Below, one piece after another: positions 10,987-23,086 of a stretch of DNA of 64,000 nucleotides. Where the stretch lies: assembly GCA_029532415.1 (NCBI GenBank), contig JAQOTA010000044.1:1-64000 (forward strand), in the 5' to 3' direction. Under the pieces are notes generated by a model. The model searched no databases. It was not told where the DNA came from and saw only the letters and a program-made list of their open reading frames with translations. The DNA is from Marasmius tenuissimus. Taxonomy: Eukaryota > Basidiomycota > Agaricomycetes > Agaricales > Marasmiaceae. A program made the translations under genes and the position numbers. How positions within the stretch are numbered: position 1 is the first letter of the stretch; each line of letters begins with the position of its first letter.

Positions 10987-12595
10987 ATGCCTGAAGCGCT
11001 TGAACTGATCGAGCCTGCTTTGGGGCAGGAGTCATTTCCTAGACGATCCCACCTAACCTTGTCGGGCATCATTATCGGCCCCACTGTTGTTACTGGGGTG
11101 CGTAGAAATCTCCCATTTGATTTCCGAATTGGTTCTACTATCTTACTAAATTTGTTTCATATTCAACTATAGCTTCAATTTCTCGCATATGGTAAGCATG
11201 CTCAAAGTGCTACGTACCTATTCGACCCCCTCGTCATCTTCCTTATTCCTATCTCTCATGACAGGCTTCTACGCAATGTCGTTCGCACTCTGTCTTCTCG
11301 TTCTCAAACAACGGCCTAGGACCCGCGAACGAACCTTTCATCTCACGACAATAATTGCGTTATTCGTTCTGGCGACTCTCGGCCTAGTTGTCAATACCGG
11401 TTTGGTAATCGTTCAAGCAGAGAGTCGTTTCCATGAGTGGGCTGGGAATAGAGTGGACGAGCATCAGGCAAATACGCGGGATTTGATGGGACGTCTTCTT
11501 ACAGTATTCAGGTGGGTCTCCTCGTCATGTCATGGTGCAAGTATAAGCTTATCCGCTCCCGGTTTCGAGGATTCTGTCATCTGTTCTTATCATGTTGGCG
11601 AAGTAAGTGAGTGTGGCTGCTTGAGGGGATTGATCCTGATCCACCTCCATGGGAGATCAGTGCTCTTGCCGACGTTGTCCTTGTATGTTGATATCTCACG
11701 ATTTGCAGCTGAAGTCAAGATGATCCAATGGCTGTTCGTTTCTTGTTCACTAGGTTTTCAGATGTTATGTGATATATAACTTTCGAAAGACTGTTATAGT
11801 TGTCCCTGGAATCGCCTGTCTACTGTCTAATGGTGAGCCCTTGCCTCGTACTCAGGTCACAAGGGTCACATATTCCTAACCTGCATCTCCACAAGCGGCG
11901 GGAGTCCTATCCATGACTATCACCGCCTCCGCAGGCCTTGTACCGAGTTCTTCGTTAGCAAAGTGGATCGACGAGGGGACCTACCTCGAGATTACTTTCT
12001 TCACTCTAAACGTACTGATCAATACCGCTCTCACGCTCATGGTCGGTGAGTGCTCCCCCCTTCTCAATTTTGCAGGGAATCGGATTCAAATGGTGTGAAT
12101 ATAGCCTGAATAATCTGGTTGTCTTCGCGGCGGTCGGACAGTTGCGTCCCCCCGAGTTCAAAGAAGAGGTATGCTTCAATCGCAGTGATCATGTGGGTTC
12201 TTTTTCTCTGGAGCTAGGATCCACGCTCAAAAGCCTACATCAACGGCGACCTTTTTAAGATGTCAGTCGGGATTGTTATACCCCCTCGTTCTAATCATCA
12301 CGATTCCATTTATCCTGCTCCCGCCGCTAGCAGGCTGGGATCTGTCCCCACTTCTTGTTCAGTTCGCGGTGAGTCATTGTCGCTCTGGCTCTCCCTTTCG
12401 CTGCAAATGCGAGACTGACATGATTCGTAGGGAATTTGTCCTACGTTGATGATTGCGCGGGTTGGACTGGGAGATACCCAGATGGTGAATCGGTCTGACC
12501 CGCCAGTAGGTGCCACGGTCGCCGTACCTCAGAAACCTCGTCCGGTTATCGACATTGTTGAGCTCGAGATAGACAGAGACTCTGACTCGTGGTGA
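10987..12595 (+). CDS. Multi-exon integral membrane protein
   Basis: The exon chain starts at ATG 10987. Exons I can place are 10987-11097, 11173-11191, 11265-11511 and 11570-11602, all joined in frame by GT-AG introns of 58-75 nt. Later coding blocks include CYVIYNFRKTVIVVPGIACLL (from 11762) and a block from about 11896 ending LTLMVG. The last exon (from about 12431) encodes a hydrophilic tail ending DRDSDSW and a stop at 12593-12595. Hydrophobic segments such as TLSGIIIGPTVVTG, GFYAMSFALCLLVL, IIALFVLATLGLVVNTGLV, ILSSVLIMLAK and the CYVIYN block suggest six or seven helices. The layout resembles a common Agaricomycete 7-TM family of unknown function. Boundaries of the middle exons, especially around 11603-11761, are uncertain. 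Confidence 0.6.
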
Positions 12596-12984
12596 TCAAC
12601 AGGCTCGTTCGATTCAGGTGTTTACCTATGTATTTATGGTCTTACTTCTCAACCTGCAACTCTATCCCTTTGTCGAGATTGTTTTTCTACGAACTCATTC
12701 AATACGACGAATTCGTTTTTCGTTTTCCAAAGATGAGAAAGACCGAGTCGAGTATTATGGTAGAAAGTAGGTGCTGGGAAGATGGTCGGACTTAGTGAAC
12801 AGTACCGTTCAATTTGTCTAATCGTAACCTTGCTACAAACACTTCGATGTGTAATACACTAAATAGGCTTCCGAACCGGGAACCATGCTTAGTTTTATAT
12901 CACAAAATAATTGTACCGAGATCGAGAGAGGCTTTACGACTCAAGCGAGTACCACCACAAAGTCAGGCCGGCGCCATCACAATG
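12596..12984. other. Short convergent intergenic region
   Basis: The stretch lies between the 3' ends of the plus-strand membrane-protein gene and the minus-strand F-box pseudogene. Nothing recognisable is seen. Confidence 0.4.
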
Positions 12985-14405
12985 CTACACCCGCCCAACG
13001 AAACACGAGCGCAGATTCGAAAACAGGGTATCAGACGATGATTTCACTACCCTCGAAAGCTCTATTGAAATGTCGTCAAACCAAACCTCCAAGTCTTCTA
13101 ACTCCCTGAATTCAGAAATTAATTCAACAGCAAATGAAACCTCGTCTGTTTCGGCCTGATACTCTTCACCTTTACTCTCGTAGAATACAACCCGTCTCAG
13201 AACCAACCTCCGAACGCGAGCCAGAGGAAAGTACTTCATAATCTCTCGATACCCTTCCATCGTCTGGCGTTTGATCTCCTCTAATTCTGATGGCAGCCCG
13301 CTTGTTCTGAACTTCAGAACCCTTACCCGGACTTCAATCTCCAGCTCTTCCAATGCTGGTAAGTCCAACGTTCGAGCGGCCCACACCAAGTCCTTCGGAC
13401 GTACGAACCCGATTGTCATTCTCCTCACGTTCGGGACGGTAAACCTGCCGCTATCGGGTTTGGTATTGGATATCGACGTATGAGAAAGCTCGAGTGTGGT
13501 GAGCGTTTTGGCGTTCGCGAGGAGGATCCGGTGAAGGTCGGCGTGAGAAGGGGAGTTGAAGGACGGTATGTCAGTAAGACGGAGGGTGTGTAGACCAGAG
13601 AGAGAAGAGACGCCAAGTATGTGCAACGTTGTTGATTTTAACGTGCCTCAGGAACGGGAGGGGTGTAATTGTCCTGTCGCCAGACTCGCTGGACCGGATT
13701 AGAGGAGAACAGTCGCCGCCACCCCACGGCGGAGCGGCATGTGAGTGGGCGAGACCCTCGATCGTATTGGCGGGGTTGTATGTCATGCTGAATGATTCTA
13801 ATTTTGGGAGGGTGCTGTTTCTCTGGATATTGAGCTTGACAAGACGGGTAAGATCCACTATGTCGCGCCATGAGGAGCACTCGAGGGCCAACTTGCGACA
13901 GTTGGGAGAGCAACCCGAATAAGGTGAGGGATGAAATCTGAGAAGGGGCCATCTCTTAAGGGGGGATCCTGATGCGACGTGTGATTTTACCAAGTTGGCG
14001 AGGTTAGTATTCTTCCCGGAGACGATGGTCGACGGCGGGATCTGATAGTATGTCCTTCCAGTCATGACCGATAGAACGAAGCAAGTTCACTGTTACAGAC
14101 ACTGGTCTTTCCTGAAAGTATACGAGTGCAAGGGTCGTCATTCGAGTGAACTTGGCAAGGCTTTTGTTTCGGCGGTGGAATTGAGGTACTGGAAGGGCGA
14201 TCAATATTGTGGTCCATGGAGTTGGATCACTTTGAAGACACTCGCGGAATGATTTGCAGACGAGGGTAATAGGGAAGAGAGACAGAGAGCTTTCGGCGGA
14301 TGAAACGACATGTTTGAAGATGTGGAGTCGGAGCTCGGTAGGGAGTTGCAGAAAAGGGGCAATTTTTTCCCCAACAAGCTCTGCGTGAGAGTCCGAGGTA
14401 GCCAT
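12985..14405 (-). pseudogene. F-box/LRR-like protein with frameshifts (family 2)
   Basis: This is a broken homologue of the intact gene at 18372-19733. From ATG 14405 the frame gives LPTELRLHIFKHV...SLSLFPITLVCKSF, an F-box, and runs to about 14005. Homology then moves through two other frames (HLIRVAL then CRKLALECSSW, LESFSMTYNPANTIEG). It shifts again near 13600 to LSGLHTLRLTDIP...ADLHRILLANAKTLTTLELS...PKDLVWAARTLDLPALEEL. The matching segments in the intact copy are LQTLRLKNIP and DLHRILLANAETLTTLELS. At least three indels separate the blocks, so no complete protein can be made from this frame set. The final residues of the intact copy are also missing. Confidence 0.75.
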
Positions 14406-17400
14406 TACGAATAGCACGGTCCATGAGCGCCCTTTTAAGATAGATGTCCCTTGAGTCAGGGTTCAAAATCTCACCGTGGAGTGTAGGTAGGGGCTGCAAA
14501 TAATGGAGATTGGAGGTGATCTCCGATGCGAGACAGTACTAAGTCGCGGACGTATGGTGGCGGTAGTCTGGTACATTGGGTTGGAATGGCTAAATACATT
14601 GTTGGATTGGATCCACGCCTTCCGCCCACGTATGTGCGAGTATTTTCGGGAAGGGGTGATTTATAACAAGCCCAAAAATCTCCTCGTTGTATTCTCGGAA
14701 AGTAAGGTACAACTATCGTGCAGACCAGTGAATATGAGGAGAGAGCAACTAGCATATAAACAATGAATAACTACCTGACAAAAAAGCGGCCGCAATACGA
14801 AGGTGAATGGGGGACCACCGTTGAGAGACAAAACGAGTAAAATGACGGAAAACAAACGAAATTCAAGATACAATGCTCAGTCAACGCGGCCTCCCATTTA
14901 CGACGCCCAAGGCATTCCGGAGACCTTGAATCCACTTCTCCACCCAGTCCAAGGTACAGGAGAACAGCTATTCATTCTCATCACGGTGTTCCTCGGCGGT
15001 GACGGCGATTGAGGATAGGGAAATCCACTCGCAGAACTGAGATTCTGCCTCAAGCGTAGGGCAACATTCACGTTGGAACATTGGCAACGCTGCACGTCAA
15101 CATCATCTGGGCACGTTATTCGTCCTTCTCCTCCCCTTCATGATCACCCTTCCCTTCTCGTGGTTTCACTCTCTATATCTTCCCCCCTTCTTTTCGTCAA
15201 CCTCGAAACAATCTTCCTAAAGACGACCACCTAGGCCCAGAGTCAGGCTTCGGTCTCCTACCCGTCTTCTCTGCAGGAATTTGTACTTCAGACCCGACAG
15301 CAGCAGCTCTGGAAGGCGGAGTAAACGTCCAACCCTCCCAAAAGCCTGAAGTGACGAAATGGCCTAACCGTGGTCATCCAGACCATACACCGATCCCGAG
15401 TACGATGTCGGCATGCTAGGCCTCTCAGCATCGACACTCATAAACTCCCGTTCACGAACCTTGCCGCCTACTACGATCCTGCTGGATGCGAGATGGGATA
15501 TGCCGACGGGATGGATAGATCCAACGAGTAGTGTTTCGTTATGAATATGCCCTTGTGAACGAGGGCTGGAGGTGGAGCTGTTGCTGTTGCACCGACGGTA
15601 GTAGCGGGTTGGTAGGTGTGGATTAGGAAGGGTCCAGGGCCCACGCCCGAGAGAGGACACATTCCAAGGGTCGAGTGTCTTCCATGAGTCCTTCCAGGGC
15701 TCTCTTTCGGTGACGGGAAAGATAGTCAGGATGGGCGTGATTAAATATGAGAAGGGTAGGTGTGAATCGGCGGCGAGAGCTGGAGTGTGCGGTTGTATGT
15801 AGTATGAACGATATGGCGGAAAGGTGAGACCAACGGAAGTAGTAGGTGGCAAGCGAGGGCTCATAGCTATGGTCGAACACTCCAGTGCCTTCCACCACCG
15901 TTCAACCAATCGGTCATCCTCCTGGATCCAGGCATCTGAGGACTTGGCTCATTAGGATAATGGTGACCAAGTCCTTCGACGACCTTGACGATGGCGGTTG
16001 TCGGGTGATATAACCCAGCCATTTCGCCCCTTCACTCTATATCTCCCCTTTCCTCTCCAGAATCGTCGCTACTGGACCAGTTAAACCTTCAACCACCTCC
16101 CTGGCCTGTGTCGGTAGAGTATATCGATGCTTCATCTCCAATGTGAGAGCCACCGACCACCGTAGATAAAGGCATTCTAGGCGTCTTCTGCGCCCAACAC
16201 CGAGCTCGAGCTCCCTAAGAACTCTCTTCCTCCTCTCCATGATCTTCGGATATACCGCCATCACTACTTCGACTAGTACCGGTTTCCAGGACAGACCAAC
16301 GCCCTTTTGGCTCCCATCCCCGCACCCATACACAACCCGCCCTCCTCGAACTCAGATTCTGACCTATTCCTCACGGAACAACATCTCCATCGCCCTGTAC
16401 GTCCCACTTCTCCTCGCCTGTCGCAGCAACCTCTGCTTTCCACTCCGAAACAGCAGTGCAACCCAAAAGTATTTAAGCAGCTTCGCGCCCTTTACATGCC
16501 ATTAGGCAAGAAAATATTCGGATTCGCAAGCTGGCGTTATCGCCGAACCATCGTGGGTGTGGAGATGCATATAGCCATCCCCACCAGCAGTGCGGTTTTC
16601 GACAGCCGCAATCTTGTACGGGCAGGATGTTGGGCGGCGATGGCAGCTTCTTGGATCAGCGGGAGCAGGTTCGGATACGGTGGGGATTAGACTCAGTGTG
16701 CCCTCTTTGATAAATGCGGGGATGTGGGTAGATAGCAAGAACGGAAGGTGACGGTAGCATAGCGGTTACCAAGACCGATGACGGGGTATGCAGTTTAGAG
16801 CACAGTAGTGGAGGATTCGGAGGAGGGATCTTTCGGCTAGGTTGAGTTTTACCACGAGCGAATGAAGTAACGGGAAAGAACGTACCTTGACCATCGCCTA
16901 TATCTGACATGCTCTATCGGTAACAGCTTTTTGGCGGTGCGAGCGTGTCTATGCGCCAACGCCAGTAGCCAAGACGAGAGGCATAGCCACGGATAGTGAA
17001 AATCGTCTCCGTAATTAGGGCACAACAGAGATGGACGCTTGGGCTCCATATGCCGGGCTGAGTGGCGCGAGTAACGGAAAAAACAACAGAGGAAAAGAGA
17101 GAGATGATGTAGAGGAATTCAGCAACGGCTAATTCCAGACAAAATTGATGGAACCGGAGTGTAGTGGAAGCCCATGCATATGACGACACATAGTTGAATA
17201 TTGCGACTATTCGAGAGGGTTGGAACATGTCGTCCTAGACCGACGTGAGGGACGTGAGGGTTATGCGGCGCTCCAAAGACGAGTTCTTCATTGAATTCCA
17301 AATCTCTTAGTCCATGGCTATCCTCTTCTCTTTATCTCCTAGACTAGCGGCCGTTTCCATATTAGAGGGCTTCACAGGGCCTAGTGGTGCAAAGCGTATA

Positions 17401-18371
17401 GGTTGTGGCTCACCCTCGGGTTATGCTTCCAACATGACAGGCACGGTCGGTCATCATGTTGGTTTTGAGCCTGGTCCGAGTGATAGATGAAGCTTGAAGA
17501 GAAGGGAACGCTAACGGAAGCGAGCGAGCAGACGAATTGAGCTCGGATAAAACGGGATTGTGTGCTTTGGGAGATCATTCTGGTAGTGTCAAGCGCACGA
17601 GCTATCGGCCCTATGAGGATATGCTCAGTCAAAACTCGAATCAAAGCCATGTAAGATGTTCGGACGACTTACTTTTACCAATATATACTCTCATTACCAA
17701 AAGAACGTTCACAGTTGCTGGCTGGGAACTAAAAGGTATCGAAGTGCTTTGATAATACCGATCAGGGCTAGAAACACGAGGAATGAAGGAGCTTACAGTG
17801 GAATCTGACGAGCAGAGCATTGTCCTTGTCATGGTCGGAGAGCAAGATACGATTAGCACACGGCTCTGATGGCCCGGGGCACGTGCGATCATCAAATCAT
17901 TTTCCCACGAGTGTGCCCTCTCACTTCCACGAGGGAGTCGCGACCTCATCAGGACGACCGTTCCGTGTCCGAAGATTTGGCCCCATCCTATGCAAAACTC
18001 AAAACGGTTGATCTCTCTGTCGATCAACAATATGGTCCTGAAAGCGCGTACGCAAGATGTTTTTCCCGCCAATCCTATACCTCAGTCTAGAATTGGCTCC
18101 TTATTAGGACTTTCAATCTTGTTCGCGGACTAGACTATTGCGTTTATCGCACCTGAGGACCTGAAGTTGGACTCTACAAGCCTTCAATTGTCAACTTGAG
18201 ACTCGATTTCGAGTAAAAACAATCTTGTTTTGAGTCTCAAGCCGTTTCGTCTCGTGTCGGAGAACTTCTTTCTTCGCATTAGCCCCTAAACACAGCTCAT
18301 GGCGAGCTTATACACCCTGATTCACTAGGAATTTTATTTAAATGTGAATCGATAGAGTCGTGGTACTCGTC
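14406..18371. other. Long region without a supported gene
   Basis: Several short frames occur. On the minus strand at 16914-17228 a hydrophobic frame (for example FLYIISLFSSVVFSV) and at 17640-18072 a frame with VNVLLVMRVYIG could be exons of decayed membrane-protein genes. I could not chain them into a gene with consistent splice phases. The 15100-16500 part is C/T-rich on the plus strand. No transposon ends were seen. Confidence 0.35.
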
Positions 18372-19733
18372 ATGGCTGTCTCCCGCCCTCAAGCAATGAT
18401 TCCCCGTCAGAAGCTGTCCCCTTTTCAGCGACTTCCCCCCGAGCTCCTTCTCTTGATATTCGGTCGGCTTCTTTCCTGTACTTCGAGCTCCCTATCTCTC
18501 GTATCCCCAGCCCTTGCTTGTCGTACCTTCCATCAATGTCTCCAAGGCGAATCGTCGTTGTGGACGAGGCTCCTAATCGACATCCAAGCTCCAGAATGCC
18601 ATCCAGATGACAGGGAGCTCACTAAACTCCGCGAACACGTCGAAATCGCACTCAAATACTCCCAACAACGACCTCTCTCACTCACAATCAATCTAGTTTG
18701 TTCCAGTGAGAACCCAATATGCCCCGACTCGGACAACATATCAGAGTCCCTCCTCAATGGCCTGCTATCACAACTGGTCACACATCTCTTTCAGATCGCC
18801 GTTCCTCGCTGCTGCCAGCTAACAATTGAAACCTCCTCATGGCTTGGCATGGAGCTCCTTACCAGCCTCGTCGAGGGGGTTATCGAGAACAGCAACAACA
18901 ACTTACCAAGATTGGAGACTTTCACATTGACCTACAACCCTACCAACACCATCGAAGCCTTCTCCCAACCACACGCTCTCCCCCTCTGGCGAGTCGGCGG
19001 CATATCACCCCTCATCCCGACCGATAACCAACCCCAATCATCCATCTTGATTTTCCCGTCGCTCAAGCACCTCACAATCAATAACGTAACACACGATTGG
19101 AGCCTCCTCCATCTATCTGGCTTACAAACCCTCCGTCTCAAGAACATTCCACACCACAACTCCCCCTCATACACCGACCTTCATCGTATCCTCCTGGCGA
19201 ACGCCGAAACACTAACAACGCTCGAGTTATCCAACATCTCGATTGCCGATGTCGAATTCGTAGGTGGGAGAATAACCCTGCCGAGTGTTACAACGATGAC
19301 GATCGGATTTGCCTATCCGAAAGATCTCGTATGGGCCGCCCAAACGTTGGACCTACCGGCCTTGGGGGAGTTGATAGTCGAGGATCAGACAGCATCCGTA
19401 GGGTGGGTCTCGGAGACCGACAAACAACAAGTCATGGAAGGATATCAAGAGCTCATGAGATGCTTTTCCCTCGACCATGTTCGGAGGCTGAGCCTGAAGG
19501 ATGTTGTGTTTTACGAAGTGCGACCTGATGCGGTCGAGTCGGAAGACGGTCCGTTCGCCTTTGAATTTATGTTGAGGTTCCGGGAGTTGGAAGTTTTGAA
19601 ACTCTGGTCTACCGACGCTTCGGTTTTGAAGGTTCTGAAGACATTCTCCGGTATCGTTTTCCCCAATTTGTGTTTATACTTGGACGGGTGCCACTTCGTG
19701 GACAGGGTGGCGTTACTGAAGGACTTGCTTTGA
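18372..19733 (+). CDS. F-box/LRR-like protein (family 2, intact)
   Basis: An uninterrupted 453-residue frame starts at ATG 18372 (the frame extends 12 bases further upstream, but only from a GTG). The F-box is FQRLPPELLLLIFGRLL...SLVSPALACRTFHQCL at residues 15-60. Irregular leucine-rich segments follow, including LQTLRLKNIP, TLTTLELSNI, VTTMTIGF and VRRLSLKDV. By family, the protein probably links a substrate to an SCF E3 ligase; the target is unknown. The family has no intron here, unlike the F-box gene at 3275-4702. The broken relative at 12985-14405 lies 4 kb away on the other strand. Codon usage and an open full-length frame argue that this copy is functional. Confidence 0.8.
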   Translation: MAVSRPQAMIPRQKLSPFQRLPPELLLLIFGRLLSCTSSSLSLVSPALACRTFHQCLQGESSLWTRLLIDIQAPECHPDDRELTKLREHVEIALKYSQQRPLSLTINLVCSSENPICPDSDNISESLLNGLLSQLVTHLFQIAVPRCCQLTIETSSWLGMELLTSLVEGVIENSNNNLPRLETFTLTYNPTNTIEAFSQPHALPLWRVGGISPLIPTDNQPQSSILIFPSLKHLTINNVTHDWSLLHLSGLQTLRLKNIPHHNSPSYTDLHRILLANAETLTTLELSNISIADVEFVGGRITLPSVTTMTIGFAYPKDLVWAAQTLDLPALGELIVEDQTASVGWVSETDKQQVMEGYQELMRCFSLDHVRRLSLKDVVFYEVRPDAVESEDGPFAFEFMLRFRELEVLKLWSTDASVLKVLKTFSGIVFPNLCLYLDGCHFVDRVALLKDLL

Positions 19734-20432
19734 TAAACTAGCTTCGTCTCGGTTCACGGTATATAATCCATTCAGTAGGCTTTTTCTAGACTTATCTAAA
19801 CCTGATCTTTGTGCTGGATCCTGTATTTTACCGTCCGAGGGACATATCTACGTTCAGCGATGTCAGTATTAGAAGCGCAAAAAAACACCCTTTTCGTGAT
19901 TCTTCAAAGCCCCGACTGTGGGAAAGTAATGTGGAATTAACTTCCATATCCCTGGACTGTATCCCACTGCCTCATCACTGTCGATTCAACATTTCTGACG
20001 ACGAGAGAACCGACGTCGAAATCATTACTATCCCAATGTCACTCCCCAACCTTGAGTTTCTCGACATTCGAGAAGGAACGGAGCCACGAGCGCGGTATCA
20101 GTGCCCCTCATCTCAACCCCATCCCTTCTCGCCCTTGCTGTCTCCCAACCCCGATCCACACGGTCAGGAAAAGAGAAGGCTGCAATTAAAACATTCCTGA
20201 AAACCTTTTTCGAACAGTCCAACATGTTGACAAACCTCCACACCCCGATCTCGGACGCCACAACTTCTGGTTCTCATACTACCACCGTATCATCCACACA
20301 GGTCCTCTGAGGATACAAACACTCTTCATTCGAGAAGACCATCCTAGTGTCCATTGCTTCACGCAATAACCTGGCCAGCTCATTATTCTGAGGGTAAAGA
20401 GGTACTTCCGGAGGTGATTCAAGGGTACTTAC
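19734..20432. other. Intergenic; possible F-box/LRR scrap
   Basis: A frame at 19811-20200 (plus) contains ISLDCIPL and LPNLEFLDI, which looks like a piece of an F-box/LRR protein, but there is no start, F-box or clear alignment to the neighbours. Otherwise nothing is seen. Confidence 0.3.
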
Positions 20433-20791
20433 CAAGGGGGTGGCAATTCTTTAATTTTCGTACGAGGTCGAATTTTTTTTTAAGGGTAAGTTCACGTGCC
20501 TCATGTGCGAGATAACTATTATTTTCGCTTACCACCATCCTTCTCGGACATATCGGACCTCGGAGGCTCCTGGTGAGCTCTCCCATCACTGTTTTTGGTT
20601 TCGCTGTGGCATACAACGACCAACTGACTACAATACATGTAGATAACGACTAGCACAAGGACCTCTCAAGAGTGCCTCCAGCACCCCTCGGGAGCTGAAA
20701 TTTTGGTGGGTACAAAAATTTTTTAAGGGCCTTTGGCCCCTCCCCCCCCCCCTACCTCGGACCGGAAATTCCATTCTTGCCACCCCCTTGG
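20433..20791. mobile_element. TIR element (359 bp) inside transposase remnant
   Basis: The ends CCAAGGGGGTGGCAA (20433-20447) and its exact complement (20777-20791) form a 15-bp terminal inverted repeat, with weaker similarity continuing inward (a 'cgtacgaggt' versus 'ggtccgaggt' block). The interior has homopolymer runs and no coding capacity. It interrupts the C-terminal part of the Plavaka-like transposase on the minus strand, right after HFHQIMSK. I could not identify a target-site duplication, so the superfamily is open. Confidence 0.55.
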
Positions 20792-23086
20792 ACATAATCT
20801 GGTGAAAGTGCGCAAGATTCCGCCACCGTGGAATCTCGGCCATCCTAAATCAATTAGCCCAACGCTCAAGACGATCGAGCTCAAACTTACTGCTCATTTA
20901 CCAAGATCATCACTTTGGAACCTTGATCCTCGATGCGTGCGAAGGCTGCCTTACGAAGGTGCTCAAATAAACCAACAGCCACATGGAGGCAATCATACGA
21001 TGTTGCTTGATGAGGGTCCGAGTTGTTGACAGCCCAAAACGCGTTCTACAGTATTTATAGGTCAGCTATCGGAACTGATCATAAGCTTCTTACCTCCAGC
21101 TGCCGGATCCCGAGGTTGTTCGCAAGCTCTGCATCACCTAATGCACGCTTCGACTCGGCTGCGGTACGTAGGGGATATCTACAGTAATGATCAGACTGCT
21201 TTTCATTGGGAACTAAGCACACAGGACAGGGAAAGTTTCCGTTCGACCCCTTTGTGTGCGTAATCATCCCTCTGAAAGTTCAGCAACGTAAAAGTCCGTA
21301 AAAATCTCGATATACCTAGAGTTGAGTGGTACTTACTGCTCTTTGTAATCTGCAGAGTTCACTGGAGTACATGGGAAAAGCTGGTGCTCCAATTTCGAAG
21401 TTCCGGGCCCGAATCTGTACCAGATTCCGGTGAACGAAGCGTTCCGGACCGACTTCAGCACCTCCGTCACTTGACGATGATAAACCACCCGCTTGAAAGC
21501 AGTATATGCTTTGTTGTTGGGGTACAGTTTGTCATCGGGAACCTCGAATATATTTAATGATAGACTAAAGGCATGCAAAGAAGCCGGTCACTTACTACGT
21601 CAAGCCAACTAACAACACGTCCCCCCCCGGTATGAACATTACTATTACGGATCCCATGATCGATGTTGGCGATCTGAGCGACAATAGGGTATCCTTTGGT
21701 TGTTCCAAATGACGAAAGCTTACTCTTGTCAGAGTAGAATATGAAGCACAGCGGCTTGCCGCCAGGTGGAAGGGAAGACTCCATGAAAAATTAGTATTGA
21801 ACATTGTGATAAGAATCGTCACAAATACCTGGATATCCCAGAATCGATCCCCAGTCCACGGTTCTCTCACGAACCTTACCCAATTCGATCCATTCCATTT
21901 ATATAACCGCTGTGCATCCCAATGAAAGGCGCCGGAGAGTGAGGGGTCGCGGAAGAGATCTTTGGCCCAATTCAACAGCGGCCGCTGATGGACTGCAAGG
22001 TCGTACTGCTTCTGTTCTCCTGAAAGTTTGACCTCCATGGGCAGGTCAACCTTCTCAAACTGTTACGTCTCCGTGCACGTGTTAAGAAGAAAAAAGAGCC
22101 ACAAAAAATCTCACTCACCGGGGTAACAGTCTGGCTGGCCGTATTTCAGGCATTTTGCACCGATCGGTATGAGGTGAAGGATGTTGTTTCACCCTTACGA
22201 GAGCGGTGGAGGAGGGTGAGAAGTTGGTCGGTGAGGTCTTTGTTTAGATGAGCTTTGAGCGCGAATTCGGCGACCTCAAAATCGAATTTCGAACTAAATG
22301 GTTTCCATGGCTCCGAGGGTGGACGCGGGGAAGCCTGTCGAGGACGATAGTAGTCCTTGAGGAACCGTTTGAAAGGAAGAATTTGTGGCGGCGCCCTCGA
22401 TGAAGGATGACTTTCGATAAGAATATCGTCTTGATCAGGCTTGAAGTCGATACCAATCGTCGTTGGTCCATCCCAAGGCGAGCTTGTATCTGGTTCTATC
22501 ATGGAAAAATCGTTGAGAATTTCAGAGCCCCAAACTTTCGGAAGGTTGGACCCACCATTAGAGACGGAGCCATTGGTCGGCTGGACTTCTTCAGGACAAC
22601 TTGGTACCAGAGACTCGGTCCGCTCAAAGGTGTCGTCGTTGTCGTTCTGAAATGGTACTGTTGAGCAATTAGTGTACTATATACTGCTCGTCGCAAAATT
22701 ACACCTTACACGGCGTATCCGGATCACCCTGATTATCGAACACAAGAAAAGGATCGTCAGGAGTGGGCGGGGGGTCAAGGGGCTCCAGTCCAACCATTTG
22801 AGGCAAGTCCAACGGTGAAGCGAGAACTAAGGTGGAGCTAATCAGCATGAGCAATGGGTATGATGGATTTAGAGGTCTCACAATCTGGCGGGCTGGTTAC
22901 AGACGTTGCGGCTTCATTGTGTTCCAGTCGTTCAAATGCTTGGTTTTGCTCCGCGGCCCACCTTCTCCTTTGGCAGGCATTGAAATGGCTCTTGTGGCCA
23001 TGATATTCTTCGACACACCACATAGCTCGCAGGTTCTCTCCTTCTCCGAGCGTACCATTGGGTGGTCGTCGCGGGATGAATTCTGA
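20792..23086 (-). mobile_element. Plavaka/KDZ-type DNA transposase remnant
   Basis: Minus-strand exons match the transposase I know as Plavaka (Kyakuja-Dileera-Zisupton group) of basidiomycetes. In order: an N-terminal zinc finger split by a frameshift (CELCG in one frame, KSHFNACQRRR in the next, about 23040-22960); an acidic linker and PWKPFSSKFDFEVAEFALK (22146-22502); FHWDAQRLYKWNG and EPWTGDRFWDIQ (21830-22038); SDKSKLSSFGTTKGYPIVAQIANI (about 21640-21780, with a conserved catalytic-type Asp); TAFKRVVYHRQVTEVLKS (21333-21578); FPCPVCLVPNEK (21079-21267); and HQATSYDCLHVAVGLFEHL to RNLAHFHQIMSK (20790-21060). GT-AG introns separate several blocks. The zinc-finger frameshift and a TIR insertion near the C-terminus make it non-functional as read. 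No terminal repeats of the parent element were found. Confidence 0.75.

Noticed and set aside
16914..18072. A spliced multi-pass membrane protein on the minus strand
   Set aside because: Hydrophobic pieces exist, but I could not find donor and acceptor pairs with consistent phases.
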